Positions 27,064-35,002 of a DNA stretch of 64,000 nucleotides are shown here, piece by piece. The notes under the pieces are model-generated. The model searched no databases, was not told the origin of the DNA, and saw nothing but the letters and a program-made list of their open reading frames with translations. The translations under genes were made by a program, and so were the position numbers. This DNA comes from Sphingomonas sp. KR3-1 (GTDB lineage Bacteria; Pseudomonadota; Alphaproteobacteria; Sphingomonadales; Sphingomonadaceae), in NCBI RefSeq assembly GCF_040049295.1, contig NZ_JBDZDQ010000001.1, positions 930,001-994,000 on the forward strand, read 5' to 3'. Each line of letters opens with the position of its first letter. Position 1 is the first letter of the stretch.

Positions 27064-28065
27064 GTGGAGATAGTTGTGCCTGATTTGCCGAATACCCTGC
27101 AGTTGCGATCAGCGTCTGATTTGATCGCGGAGATTCGCGCGACAATCACGAGCCGCCATGCCAAGGCAATCGCATCAATTCACGGCGAGCAGTTTTTCAT
27201 CGACGTCAGGAAAGGAGCGACGGGAAAGGATTTCGACCTGGGCGTGCAATGGATCCTCCATGCCCAAGCCGGGACGCTCGACAAGCTGGAGCATTTGCTG
27301 ACGCGCGATGGAGTGTACGAGATCTTCGAACTCCTAGCGATCGCGCGGAATCTCTTCGAGAACCTAATCTGGCTGCGCCTGTTCAACATCGACTCTCGTT
27401 ATGGCGTGGTATTCTATCGGGAATTTCTCGATCAGCACAAAAATGATCTTGAGCAGCTCATCGCCAAAATGGCGGCGGAAGCCGAGCTATTCGATGAATT
27501 TGCGGCTTTGGATAGTGCCAACACGCACGCCGCCTTTGAGGACGCCATAAAAGAAAAGCCCCGCTCCGACGCCAGCATGAAGGCGGCCAGCGAGCGACAT
27601 CGCCAATTGGCAGACGCTCTAGATGCCAAGGCACGTCGTGGCTTCGCTCTTTTCGCCGCGGCTGCCAAAGTGAACTCGTATGGCTGGCAGGCCCACCTGA
27701 TCCGCACGAAGGCGATCCCGGATCGTCAGGAAATGCTGGATCTTGTGCTCGGCCATATTGCGGACCTCGAAAATAGGGAGTTGCGCGACGCCGCTGCCGG
27801 CATCGCGGCTCTGCCGCGCAAGAGATGGAACTGGCGCGAGCAGGCCGAGCGGGTCGGCATGGTCGATCAGTATGATTACCTCTACCGCTTCACGAGCCGC
27901 CTGCTGCATGCCACGCCGATGAATATCATCACCGAAAAGACGCTGGTCGAAGGGGAGGATATCATGCTGCTCGAATACATATTTGTCTCGGTCAGCGACC
28001 TCCTTGATGAGATCGAGCGATTTGACTTTCCAGACAGCTCCAACGCCATTGCAGTCACATTGTAA
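27064..28065 (+). CDS. Uncharacterised helical protein, possibly DUF5677-like
   Basis: The frame is open from 26758, but the part before about 27000 is Arg/Cys-rich and looks non-coding. A GTG at 27064 (VEIVVPDLPNTLQ) gives 333 residues; the start is uncertain. The protein is almost all alpha-helical, with the block ARNLFENLIWLRLFNIDSR and a C-terminal YRFTSRLLHATPMNI. These resemble DUF5677-type proteins that are frequent in defence and mobile-element contexts; I am not certain of the family. No signal or membrane segment. It is the only solid gene between the two left att-like repeats, so it could be the cargo of a small separate insertion. GC is lower than in the backbone. Confidence 0.6.
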   Translation: MEIVVPDLPNTLQLRSASDLIAEIRATITSRHAKAIASIHGEQFFIDVRKGATGKDFDLGVQWILHAQAGTLDKLEHLLTRDGVYEIFELLAIARNLFENLIWLRLFNIDSRYGVVFYREFLDQHKNDLEQLIAKMAAEAELFDEFAALDSANTHAAFEDAIKEKPRSDASMKAASERHRQLADALDAKARRGFALFAAAAKVNSYGWQAHLIRTKAIPDRQEMLDLVLGHIADLENRELRDAAAGIAALPRKRWNWREQAERVGMVDQYDYLYRFTSRLLHATPMNIITEKTLVEGEDIMLLEYIFVSVSDLLDEIERFDFPDSSNAIAVTL

Positions 28066-29143
28066 CGGCTGCCTGGGGCCTGCGCCTGTGGCGCGCCAAG
28101 GGGATCATCATCACGTTTCCCTGCAGTGAGATCTCCAATCGCCGCATTTCGCCCTAATGGAGAAGCTTAGCGAGCGCGGTTCGTCACATTGATTTCAGCT
28201 TATCAGCCGCCATAGTGCCATTTAAATGTAGCGAGTTTGCCGCGCGAGGCGTATGGATAAATGCGCCGCACCCGAACAGCGTCGGACAAAGTAGCAGGAA
28301 AAGCGCTTATTTCTCAGTCCGTTGCTGGACGCCTGGGGACGCCAGCTGACTGGAAAATGGTGCCAGAAGAGAACTCGATAATTTTAAGTAAATATCTGAT
28401 TTAATATTAGAAAACTAAACTAGAAATTCCGACTATGCCAAAATCATGACCCGGACCTGTTTTCGTATTGCTGGATCGAGTCTCAGGTAAATTATATTTC
28501 TTCTTAGATTGTGTCAAATTGTTCCACGCAATACCATTACGCTCGCTTTGGAATTGCCATTTTTGCCGTTTGTGTACTGAGATATTGGACCACATGGAGA
28601 CCAGTGCCTTTCCTCGCGAAACATCATACCTGTCAGGGCCGGCGTTGAATACGCTGGAGGAATCTCAGATTCCGTCGCGACGAGTCGTATCTCCCGACGC
28701 TTGCGCACTTTGGCGGCACGCTTTCTTGGCCGCGAGCCCTTTAGCCGCAAGGCGCTGACCGACGAAGCCGCTGTCGTCGCCGCGCAAGATGATCTAATGT
28801 TAATAGGAAAGCGCCGCTAGCGAGCAGACGTCAGCCGGGTGGGCAACTAAGCGCGCACGCAGGATGGAACATCGACCGCGCATTCTTGAGAAATTTTGAG
28901 ATTCTCAAACCTTACCTCACTTCATGGCCAGTCATCCATTCTGGACTGATGCAATTTGACGACCGCAAGCGCTCCATCTCAGCGACTTGATTTCGTTCGA
29001 TCTATCAGTCAATTGCGGCGCTGCAGCCGTGGCGTGGGGATATTCCAAGGGGGCTGCTTAAATCCCAAAATTGTCCCCGACGCTGGTCTGACTGTGGGTG
29101 TACGGCTCATCAAGAGGCCCCGCACGATACGGAGGCGAGCCAT
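28066..29143. other. AT-richer intergenic region of the island
   Basis: There are 1,078 bp without a supported gene. It includes att-like copy 2 (28358), a stretch unusually AT-rich for this genome at 28375-28510, and a plus-strand reading stretch ending at a TAG near 28820. The last 50 codons of that stretch (e.g. LAARFLGREPFSRKALTDEA) look protein-like, but it lacks a start and may be a gene remnant. Confidence 0.4.
28358..28373. repeat. att-like direct repeat, left copy 2
   Basis: A 16-bp exact repeat of 26285-26300. Here the similarity to the tRNA-Leu 3' end extends further: TGGTGCC-AGAAGAG plus ACTCGA, corresponding to the T-arm TCGAGT of the tRNA. This copy is the better partner for the site at 49370. 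Confidence 0.6.
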
Positions 29144-29260
29144 ATGACGCTCACCCTCGCCATCGAGACCAGCCAGCCAAGCGGGAAGAAGTTCCGCCTG
29201 GCCTTGGGGCTTTCGCTGCCCCTCTGGCTGGTCGGGTGGCTTTTCTCTCACTTCGGTTGA
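29144..29260 (+). CDS. 38-residue single-span membrane peptide
   Basis: The ATG at 29144 is preceded by CGGAGGCGAG at good distance. The peptide begins MTLTLAIETSQPSGKKFRL and continues with a hydrophobic span of about 17 residues (ALGLSLPLWLVGWLF) ending SHFG. It is followed within 11 bp by a strong intrinsic terminator on the same strand. The combination of ribosome-binding site, TM span and terminator makes it a genuine small gene. It is convergent to the 3' end of the Pycsar-like operon. It could be a type I toxin-like or small-effector peptide; that is inference. Confidence 0.6.
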   Translation: MTLTLAIETSQPSGKKFRLALGLSLPLWLVGWLFSHFG

Positions 29261-29270
29261 CTTGATGGGA

Positions 29271-29299
29271 GGGCGCCCTGGCAACAGGGCGCCCTTTTT
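29271..29299 (+). terminator. Rho-independent terminator
   Basis: A 10-bp perfect stem GGGCGCCCTG/CAGGGCGCCC with GCAA loop is followed by TTTTT (29295-29299). Orientation fits the small membrane-peptide gene. Confidence 0.85.
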
Positions 29300-29335
29300 C
29301 ATTAATCTCGGCCAGGACTGTTTGCTCAAGACCAA

Positions 29336-30424
29336 TCAATCGGCGGCCAGCACAACCCCCAGATCCATTTTCGCCATGCCCCGGGACCGCCGCGAACCGT
29401 CATTGAGAGCAAGGCTGGACACGGCGTCACGAACCACCTCCGCGATTGCGGCAGGCAGCGGCCCCTGCCACTCTTCCTCGAAATAATAGCGCTCCAATGC
29501 CGCTACCGTGTCCGAGCTTGCCGAAAGGATCTTGTGCTCGGCTGTGACGACCGAGCCATACCAGCGCATCGTCCCGTAATAGGTAAAGCAAGGCTCAATC
29601 CAGATCTCGCCCTGGGCCGGATGCGCCTCCAGCAGCCAGCTCCGTGCGTCGGCGAGGCTTTGTCCCTTCGAAGGCCGGAGCGAACCATCATCCGTGAAAA
29701 ACTGTGCCTGCCGCGTCGAGGGCGGCGTGCCGGCGAAACCGAACTGGATTTTCGGGCGCTCGACGGTGAAATTTTTCTGGGGTTCCTGGTGGCCATATTC
29801 GAGCCACTTGTCGATCAAGGGGAAGCGCGCCACGATACGCAAGGGATCGACCAGGCGGGTGTGCGACGCTTTTTGTCCGGGCGCCGAATGGAGCTCTGCT
29901 GCGACGGCGCCCTCGTCAACCAAATCGAGCATCGTCGCGGCGGCATCAAACGCGCCCTGAAGCGACGCTGCATTGGCAAGGCGGCCGTATAGGGTAGCGG
30001 TCATCGTACGAGCGCCAACATTAGATATCGCGGCATTAGTCCCGATGACGAAGTCAGCGCTGCCGGCAAGCTTGCGGGCCATAGCGTTGGAGTTGCACGC
30101 ATTGATGACAACAAGCTTAGGCCGCACGCTCAAAGCGGCCAGCAACCTCGAAAGCATGTCTCCGTCTAGGGCGACATGGCCCCGTTCCGCGTGCGCGAGG
30201 ACGATCGTATCGTCCTGTCCGTGCGCCGCGAAGTGCAGGATATCCGGCGAGATACGCGCGATCACATCCGGCAAGCTATCAATGGAGAGATAGCTATAGG
30301 TGCGAAGATCAATGGCTTCGGAGGTTGCCGCTAGGTCGAGCTTTTCTTGAAGGAGGTTGATCTCCTTCTCCACCTGGAGGGTATCGGCTCCCTCGGGATT
30401 GCTCGCGACGTACAATATTCTCAT
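29336..30424 (-). CDS. CHAT-domain (caspase-like) protease, last gene of Pycsar-like operon
   Basis: A 362-residue protein beginning MRILYVASNPEGAD, the usual CHAT opening strand. The catalytic dyad is visible: His 68 in HFAAHG and Cys 110 in VVINACNS. The CHAT fold occupies about 1-175 (FVIGTNAAISNVGART follows the Cys). The C-terminal half (about 190-362) is an unrecognised domain that may recognise substrate or partner. CHAT proteases are clan CD cysteine peptidases, used in bacterial immunity as cleavage-activated effectors, for example in type III-E CRISPR and gasdermin loci. No signal peptide, so cytosolic. It starts 5 bp after the subtilase stop, so the two are co-translated. No gasdermin-like or other dedicated target is seen next to it. 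Confidence 0.85.
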   Translation of the reverse strand: MRILYVASNPEGADTLQVEKEINLLQEKLDLAATSEAIDLRTYSYLSIDSLPDVIARISPDILHFAAHGQDDTIVLAHAERGHVALDGDMLSRLLAALSVRPKLVVINACNSNAMARKLAGSADFVIGTNAAISNVGARTMTATLYGRLANAASLQGAFDAAATMLDLVDEGAVAAELHSAPGQKASHTRLVDPLRIVARFPLIDKWLEYGHQEPQKNFTVERPKIQFGFAGTPPSTRQAQFFTDDGSLRPSKGQSLADARSWLLEAHPAQGEIWIEPCFTYYGTMRWYGSVVTAEHKILSASSDTVAALERYYFEEEWQGPLPAAIAEVVRDAVSSLALNDGSRRSRGMAKMDLGVVLAAD

Positions 30425-30429
30425 GGGGA

Positions 30430-31590
30430 CTAGGCCTCGCCGCTTGGAGCTTGGACAAGCCCCTCACCCACATCGGCCGGATCAGCGGGGGCAACCAGTC
30501 CCTCCATCCTGCAGGACGCGCGAAGGCGCGCCGCGACCGCTGAACTTTTAGAATTTGGCCCCAGCTTTTGCCACCACAAGGCCGCGATGCCCGCGACGTG
30601 CGGGCACGCCATCGACGTGCCGCTCAGCGCGGTCAATCCGCCTCCCGACCGGGCAGATAGAATTGCCTGGCCGGGGGCTGAGAGTACCGCCAGGGTGTTG
30701 GAAAAATCGGCGACCGCCAGTCTCTCCCCACTCTGCCTGAGTGCTGCGACGGAAATCACATCGTCGGCTGCAGCGGGGAGCGCCGCGGCGATCCTGTAAT
30801 TGGGGTCGTCCTGCCGCTTGCTTTCGTTCCCGGCAGCCGCGACGACGATTGGCGAAGTGCCAAAGGCGCCTCGGGCACGGACCTCGCCCATGATCGCGTC
30901 GAACATCCGCAAATTGCCGCGATAGGCCTCCAGCGCGACCGAGGTCGCCAATGCCGGCGGCCAGCCGTCGGCGACGTATTCCTCAACCATGCCGGGGAAA
31001 TCGAACCCGAGCGACATGCTGATCACATGCACTCGCTGCTCGATCGACCAATGCAGGGCATTGAACACCATTTCGGAACTGCCACGACCGTCATCGCCAA
31101 GAACCTTGCCGATCAATGCTTTGGAGATCCCAGGCGCTACGCCGATCCTGTGGCCCTCAATGTGCCCGAAGATGGTGCCGGCGCAGTGCGTGCCGTGACC
31201 CTGGCGATCACCGTCACCGCTGCCGCTAAAATCGCGCTGCTCCAACTGCACATGGGCGAAGGCTGGGTGGCCAGCATCGATGCCGGTATCCAGAACCGCG
31301 ACGCGCACGCCGCTTCCGTCGAATGGCGAGCGGTCCGCTCCCACTGCGGCGATACCCCAATTGTCTCCATCCGCCCCCTCGGCTGCCATTGGCTTGATAA
31401 GCCTGGTCGGCATTACCGGGGTGATCGAAGTTCCCGGCGTTCGTGAGATTTCGGCCACCGCCGCGTCGGCAAGGCGTTCTACCGCCAGAGTCGGTCGCGC
31501 GCCGCCGTCTCCGAGTGCTTCGACTCCGCGGGTCATAATATCCCCGCTGCGGGGCCGTGCAGCCCTTTGAAGGATCAAATAAGTTCGCAT
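30430..31590 (-). CDS. Subtilisin-like (S8) serine protease in Pycsar-like operon
   Basis: A 386-residue protein with ATG after GGGGAGGGGAATA. The triad is complete: Asp 101 (VAVLDTGID), His 132 (GHGTHCAG), Ser 326 (GTSMACPHVAG), with oxyanion Asn 255 (AAAGNES). Residues 1-90 form a pro-domain-like segment. No signal peptide is present, so it acts in the cytosol, unlike most subtilases. Position: 33 bp after the cNMP-TIR gene and 5 bp before the CHAT gene. A logical scheme is that the subtilase is switched on by signalling and cleaves or activates the CHAT protease or cell proteins; this is inference. Confidence 0.88.
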   Translation of the reverse strand: MRTYLILQRAARPRSGDIMTRGVEALGDGGARPTLAVERLADAAVAEISRTPGTSITPVMPTRLIKPMAAEGADGDNWGIAAVGADRSPFDGSGVRVAVLDTGIDAGHPAFAHVQLEQRDFSGSGDGDRQGHGTHCAGTIFGHIEGHRIGVAPGISKALIGKVLGDDGRGSSEMVFNALHWSIEQRVHVISMSLGFDFPGMVEEYVADGWPPALATSVALEAYRGNLRMFDAIMGEVRARGAFGTSPIVVAAAGNESKRQDDPNYRIAAALPAAADDVISVAALRQSGERLAVADFSNTLAVLSAPGQAILSARSGGGLTALSGTSMACPHVAGIAALWWQKLGPNSKSSAVAARLRASCRMEGLVAPADPADVGEGLVQAPSGEA

Positions 31591-31623
31591 TATTCCCCTC
31601 CCCGCATCGCCGTCATGTTCCGC

Positions 31624-32556
31624 TCAATCTTCCCTCTGAAGGCGCGAGCGGACCTTCTTCTCGATGATGTAATTTCGCAACTGGCGGACTACGGGTCCAT
31701 AAAGCGACTTGCCCGTGACATCCGCCCTCGTCGCCGGATAGGTTAACGGCTTGAGACCCTTGAACTCCTCAGGAAGGTCGGCGCGCTCGCCCTCGCAGAT
31801 GAGCAGCACGGTCCGGTGACGCCCCAGAGCGGACATAAGAAAGCCCAGCTCGAAAAGTATCGAAACACCGGGTCCGCCGTCTTGCGCACTGGATCGCCAA
31901 AGATCCGCGGGATGGGCGAGGACGATTGCAAAATCGGCCATCGCGGCTTTTTGCCGCAAGCGGTCGAGTTCGTAGCTCCCCGGCGGAGCCAGATCCTCGT
32001 CGCTCCAAAGCTGCGTATCGGGGAAGTCCACGCTCAGGGCGAGCCGGATTTCCTCGGCTACCGGAATTCGGTCCTCGGCCGCGATCATGAAAATGCTGGG
32101 TTTGTCGTTCGCCGCGTTGATGAAGCGATTGCGCTGCTCGATCTTAGTGGTGAGTTCGATCGCCAGCAGCTCCCATATCTCAGGTTCGCCTTTGGCCGCG
32201 TCGCGAAGCGCGGAAGAACTGCATTTCAGCGCGACGACCTCGGTCGCCGCGATCACGGTCGAGGTGCGCGGAAGCGCTGAATTGATCGCAGCAAATTCGC
32301 CGACGACTTCCCCGGCACCGCGGCCATAGGAAATGTCCATCCCGTTAATCCAGAGATCGATTTTTCCAGACAGCAGGAAATAGGCATCGCTGTCGTTGGC
32401 GCCTTGGACGATGATCTCGGCGCCAGCCGGAAACGATACAAGTTCGCCCGCATCGACCAACGCAGTAGCAACAGCCTTGCTGTTGCCCAGGATTCGCTGC
32501 TTGCGCACCGCGTCGATCCGGGCAGCGCGGTCCCGGAAGCGCTCGATCGCTTCCAT
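31624..32556 (-). CDS. pycTIR: Cyclic-nucleotide-binding TIR effector (PycTIR-like)
   Basis: 310 residues from the ATG at 32556 (MEAIERFRDRAAR), which has AAGGAGG upstream and overlaps the previous stop as TGATG. A longer open frame upstream is the antisense/overlap region and is rejected. Residues about 15-145 form a cyclic-nucleotide-binding domain whose phosphate-binding cassette is readable (GEFAAINSALPRTST, Arg 97). Residues about 150-300 form a TIR-like nucleotide-binding domain (SIFMIAAEDRIPVAEEI, ADFAIVLAHPADLW, SILFELGFLMSAL) with candidate catalytic Glu 236. In Pycsar, cCMP or cUMP binding makes such TIR proteins destroy NAD+. A cyclase is encoded two genes upstream. Confidence 0.88.
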   Translation of the reverse strand: MEAIERFRDRAARIDAVRKQRILGNSKAVATALVDAGELVSFPAGAEIIVQGANDSDAYFLLSGKIDLWINGMDISYGRGAGEVVGEFAAINSALPRTSTVIAATEVVALKCSSSALRDAAKGEPEIWELLAIELTTKIEQRNRFINAANDKPSIFMIAAEDRIPVAEEIRLALSVDFPDTQLWSDEDLAPPGSYELDRLRQKAAMADFAIVLAHPADLWRSSAQDGGPGVSILFELGFLMSALGRHRTVLLICEGERADLPEEFKGLKPLTYPATRADVTGKSLYGPVVRQLRNYIIEKKVRSRLQRED

Positions 32557-33299
32557 CACGCAGCCTCCTTCGCCGCCAGGGGACAACCCGCCATACGCCC
32601 GCAGCACGCCGCACCCTGCGATCGCAGTGCATTGAAGAAGCGCGCCTCCCCGCCGCGACGAAGCGCTTCCGCCTCGATCAATCGCACCATCGTCGCGCGA
32701 TGCTGACAAGCGCGTAGCGGCATCGGGAGCCCATTCGCATCCTCGCAGCCACGTGGGCAGCTGATGCCCCGCAGGTGCAGGCGGCCGGTGGTCGGATCTA
32801 CCGGCGGCATCCGACCGAGCCATCCCTCGCCGGTCTCAAGCCAAGCGGAATATTCCTCGCCAATCCCCGCTTCCTCCGCCGCCTTTTCCGCCTCGAGCTG
32901 CGCGTCGGCTGCCACTGCCCCGTGAGACAGCCATCGGCCACCAGGCCAAAACCCGCGGCGGCCGGCATGGTGCTGGTTCACCAGATACTCACCCAGGCTT
33001 TGCCAGAACGCCGCGACTTGCCGAGCCTCGCGGACCCGAAACGACCATCGGCCGATACAGAAGCTTCCGCCAGGATTGATGTGAAGTTCGGGACATGCAG
33101 CGGGCAGACGGTCGCCCGGTGTACGCTCGCCGACGATCAGGAAACCGTCCTCCTCCCGGATCGTCAGCACGAATGCGGCCACGCGCTCTCCGCTCGGAAG
33201 CGGCGGCGCCGCTATCCAGTCCGACCAACTATCGCCAGAGGCAAGAAGGGTGGCCCAATCAGGTGCGAGCCTGAAGAGAGGATCCTTATTACTCGACAT
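32556..33299 (-). CDS. E2-like, cysteine-rich protein in Pycsar-like operon
   Basis: A 247-residue protein. The segment ELHINPGGSFCIGRW (about 71-85) copies the ubiquitin-E2 active-site pattern HPNIN..G.ICL, placing a candidate catalytic Cys at 81 with His 73 upstream. The N-terminal 70 residues have E2-compatible strands (RVAAFVLTI, GFLIVGERTPGDRLP). The C-terminal 70 residues carry six more Cys (CPRGC, ACQH, ACCG, GCPLA), suggesting a metal- or cluster-binding tail. Its start overlaps the cyclase end by 11 bp, and its stop overlaps the TIR start, so it is an integral operon member. No E1, JAB or ubiquitin-like gene is nearby. The E2 assignment rests on motif only. Confidence 0.6.
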   Translation of the reverse strand: MSSNKDPLFRLAPDWATLLASGDSWSDWIAAPPLPSGERVAAFVLTIREEDGFLIVGERTPGDRLPAACPELHINPGGSFCIGRWSFRVREARQVAAFWQSLGEYLVNQHHAGRRGFWPGGRWLSHGAVAADAQLEAEKAAEEAGIGEEYSAWLETGEGWLGRMPPVDPTTGRLHLRGISCPRGCEDANGLPMPLRACQHRATMVRLIEAEALRRGGEARFFNALRSQGAACCGRMAGCPLAAKEAA

Positions 33300-34890
33300 A
33301 GGCCCGCGCGGGGGTAGTGGCGATCGCCGGTGCAGAAATTGCTGCGCCGGCTCCCGCGACCGAAGCTGCGACCTTCCGGGCGTTCACCTGGGTTTCGACA
33401 TCATCAAAGACGAGGTCATCCGCCACCTGTCCGGACTGGAAAAGGCGCCGCACAGCCGGGGTGGCCTGCGCATAGGCGGTCGGGCCGATCTTGGTTTCAG
33501 TCGCCCCGCAGTCACGCTGGCACTGCTCCGACGCGCGGACCGCGAGGCTGGATGCCGTGCGGACTGCGCGATCGCCGCGAATGCCGATCCGTGAAATAGG
33601 CGTCCAGCCCAACTCGAACCCGATCGCCAGCCCCAGCTTGCTCGCGCCCGGAACCAGCAGCTGACAGAGCTTAAACGACGAACGAAGCGCTCCCGCGCAG
33701 CGCGCCGCAAGGGTGACGGACTGTGCCTCGTCGGTGTGGCGCGCCGTGCCATCGGCAATCAGCCCATGGATGGAATCTCCGATGAAACGAACCTTTCGAC
33801 CCGAGAAATCCTCCTGAAGCACTGCGTTGAACTCGGAGCGCAGGATATGGAGAAGGCGCACCGCCTCTGCCAGGCGCCCGGAGGCCATGCAGGCATCGAT
33901 ATAGGCGGTGTAGCGGTCCAGATCGGCAAAGATTGAGACCAGCGGCATGCGGATCGAATTTGCAGGCGCGAGTACCGCATAGTCGATCGAGCGAAGAGGT
34001 GGCGTGTGATGATGGAAGCCGAAGGCGCCGGGTGACAGCACCGCTGAACCGCTGCCGCGCAGATCTTCCCGCCACTTTTCCAGCCGACCACGCGTGAGTT
34101 CGGTAATGTCGCGCACAGCGCTGCTTCCTGCACGCAAGCGAGCCAGCTCAAAGCCGTTGGCTGCGATCGAGCGCTCTTCCATCAGCGTCGTCGCGCGGCG
34201 CATCCCGAAGGCTGCCCGCACACGATCCGAAAGGAAAATTCCCTCTTCTTTGCCTTGGGCGAGCTTCGCTGCATGATTGGCCGCCGAACCGATGAACATC
34301 GGCTCACGCTCGTCGCTCCGCCCGCTATTGATCGCGACGCAAGGTCCAATATCGATGCCGATACGGAAACGAGGCCGCAGATTAAGATCGCGCAGGAATT
34401 CCTGACCCGCTGCGCCCGCCAGCCCTATAATCTCCTCGGCGAGCCCGATCGCCGCGGCAACCCGCTCGCCGAGGCTCGCGTCGCCGCGCGGTTCGATCAC
34501 GACGGCGTGCATACGAGCACCGTGATGATCGACGCGCTGCCCGCCGGCATGTTCGACAACGCGGTCGCCGGCGCCATAGAGCATATGGAGAAAGGCGAGG
34601 CCCTTGGCATGGCTGCCGGGAGTTTCGCGGCCGTCCTCCAGACGGACCTCGTCATAATTGAGTGCCCGCACATAGAGCTGAACCGTATCGACAAGGACGG
34701 CCGCCCCGTTGGGCAGATCGAACAGAGGTGGAGCTTCCGCACCTGCATGGTCGCCTCGAGCTCGAGCCGACAGGCGCTTTGCTTCCAGGAGCGGCAGATA
34801 TTCGTCCGCATAGCGCTGGACGCTGATCTGCGGTGCATTTTCCTGAAATTTCCGGATGCGGGCCTCAGCTCGCTGACGTGACCAACTCAT
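33289..34890 (-). CDS. pycC: Tandem-domain class III nucleotide cyclase (PycC-like)
   Basis: 533 residues from the ATG at 34890 (MSWSRQRAEAR) with AAGGAAG upstream; an earlier in-frame ATG at 34938 overlaps the -10 box and is rejected. Two class III cyclase-like domains are seen. Domain 1 (about 60-230) keeps the FRIGIDIGPCVA strand and the FIGSAANHAAKL helix with Asn 205, but has Ala where the second metal Asp should be (HHGARMHAV). Domain 2 (about 315-485) has both metal Asps, D323 (SIFADLDRYTAYI) and D372 (VRFIGDSIHGLI), but lacks the Asn-Arg pair (RTASSL). Together they would make one active site. The pairing with a cNMP-binding TIR effector points to a Pycsar-type pyrimidine cyclase; base specificity is unproven. 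Confidence 0.85.
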   Translation of the reverse strand: MSWSRQRAEARIRKFQENAPQISVQRYADEYLPLLEAKRLSARARGDHAGAEAPPLFDLPNGAAVLVDTVQLYVRALNYDEVRLEDGRETPGSHAKGLAFLHMLYGAGDRVVEHAGGQRVDHHGARMHAVVIEPRGDASLGERVAAAIGLAEEIIGLAGAAGQEFLRDLNLRPRFRIGIDIGPCVAINSGRSDEREPMFIGSAANHAAKLAQGKEEGIFLSDRVRAAFGMRRATTLMEERSIAANGFELARLRAGSSAVRDITELTRGRLEKWREDLRGSGSAVLSPGAFGFHHHTPPLRSIDYAVLAPANSIRMPLVSIFADLDRYTAYIDACMASGRLAEAVRLLHILRSEFNAVLQEDFSGRKVRFIGDSIHGLIADGTARHTDEAQSVTLAARCAGALRSSFKLCQLLVPGASKLGLAIGFELGWTPISRIGIRGDRAVRTASSLAVRASEQCQRDCGATETKIGPTAYAQATPAVRRLFQSGQVADDLVFDDVETQVNARKVAASVAGAGAAISAPAIATTPARAYVE

Positions 34891-34937
34891 CGACTTCCTT
34901 TCCCAAAACCTTGCAAAATCCCCCTCTCTGCTTAACA

Positions 34938-34966
34938 TATATATTCAACTTTCCTCAGTTTCGCAA
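34938..34966 (-). promoter_or_regulatory. Sigma-70-type promoter of the Pycsar-like operon
   Basis: On the minus strand TTGCGA (34961-34966) and TATATA (34938-34943) are separated by exactly 17 bp. Transcription would begin near 34930, leaving about a 40-nt leader to the cyclase ATG. Confidence 0.6.
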
Positions 34967-34974
34967 CCTTGCGA
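34961..34974. promoter_or_regulatory. Palindromic operator in the shared divergent promoter
   Basis: TCGCAA-CC-TTGCGA is a perfect 6-bp-arm palindrome. Its left half coincides with the -35 box of the Pycsar-like promoter, and it lies about 30-40 bp before the divergent toxin-antitoxin-chaperone operon. The HigA-like protein encoded there is the obvious candidate binder. Confidence 0.5.
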
Positions 34975-35002
34975 TTTGGGTAACCATCGCGGGAAAAATG
35001 CG

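Noticed and set aside
28468..28758. 96-codon plus-strand ORF in the AT-rich stretch
   Set aside because: No ribosome-binding site, cysteine-rich random composition and no family resemblance.
28606..28820. Possible small gene ending in AAQDDLMLIGKRR
   Set aside because: No start codon with ribosome-binding site; only a weak protein-like tail, so kept as a note on the intergenic region.
29336..30424. Gasdermin-protease locus
   Set aside because: No small gasdermin-like gene accompanies the CHAT or S8 gene.
31624..32823. Longer start for the cNMP-TIR protein (MARSDAAGRS...)
   Set aside because: The extra 89 residues lie in the E2-like gene's other frame and are Arg/Gly-rich; the ATG at 32556 has a strong ribosome-binding site and fits the domain start.
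33289..34890. Assignment as a CBASS CD-NTase
   Set aside because: There is no CD-NTase signature (GS...DxD); the motifs are those of class III cyclases, and the effector has a cNMP-binding domain, so Pycsar is the better fit.
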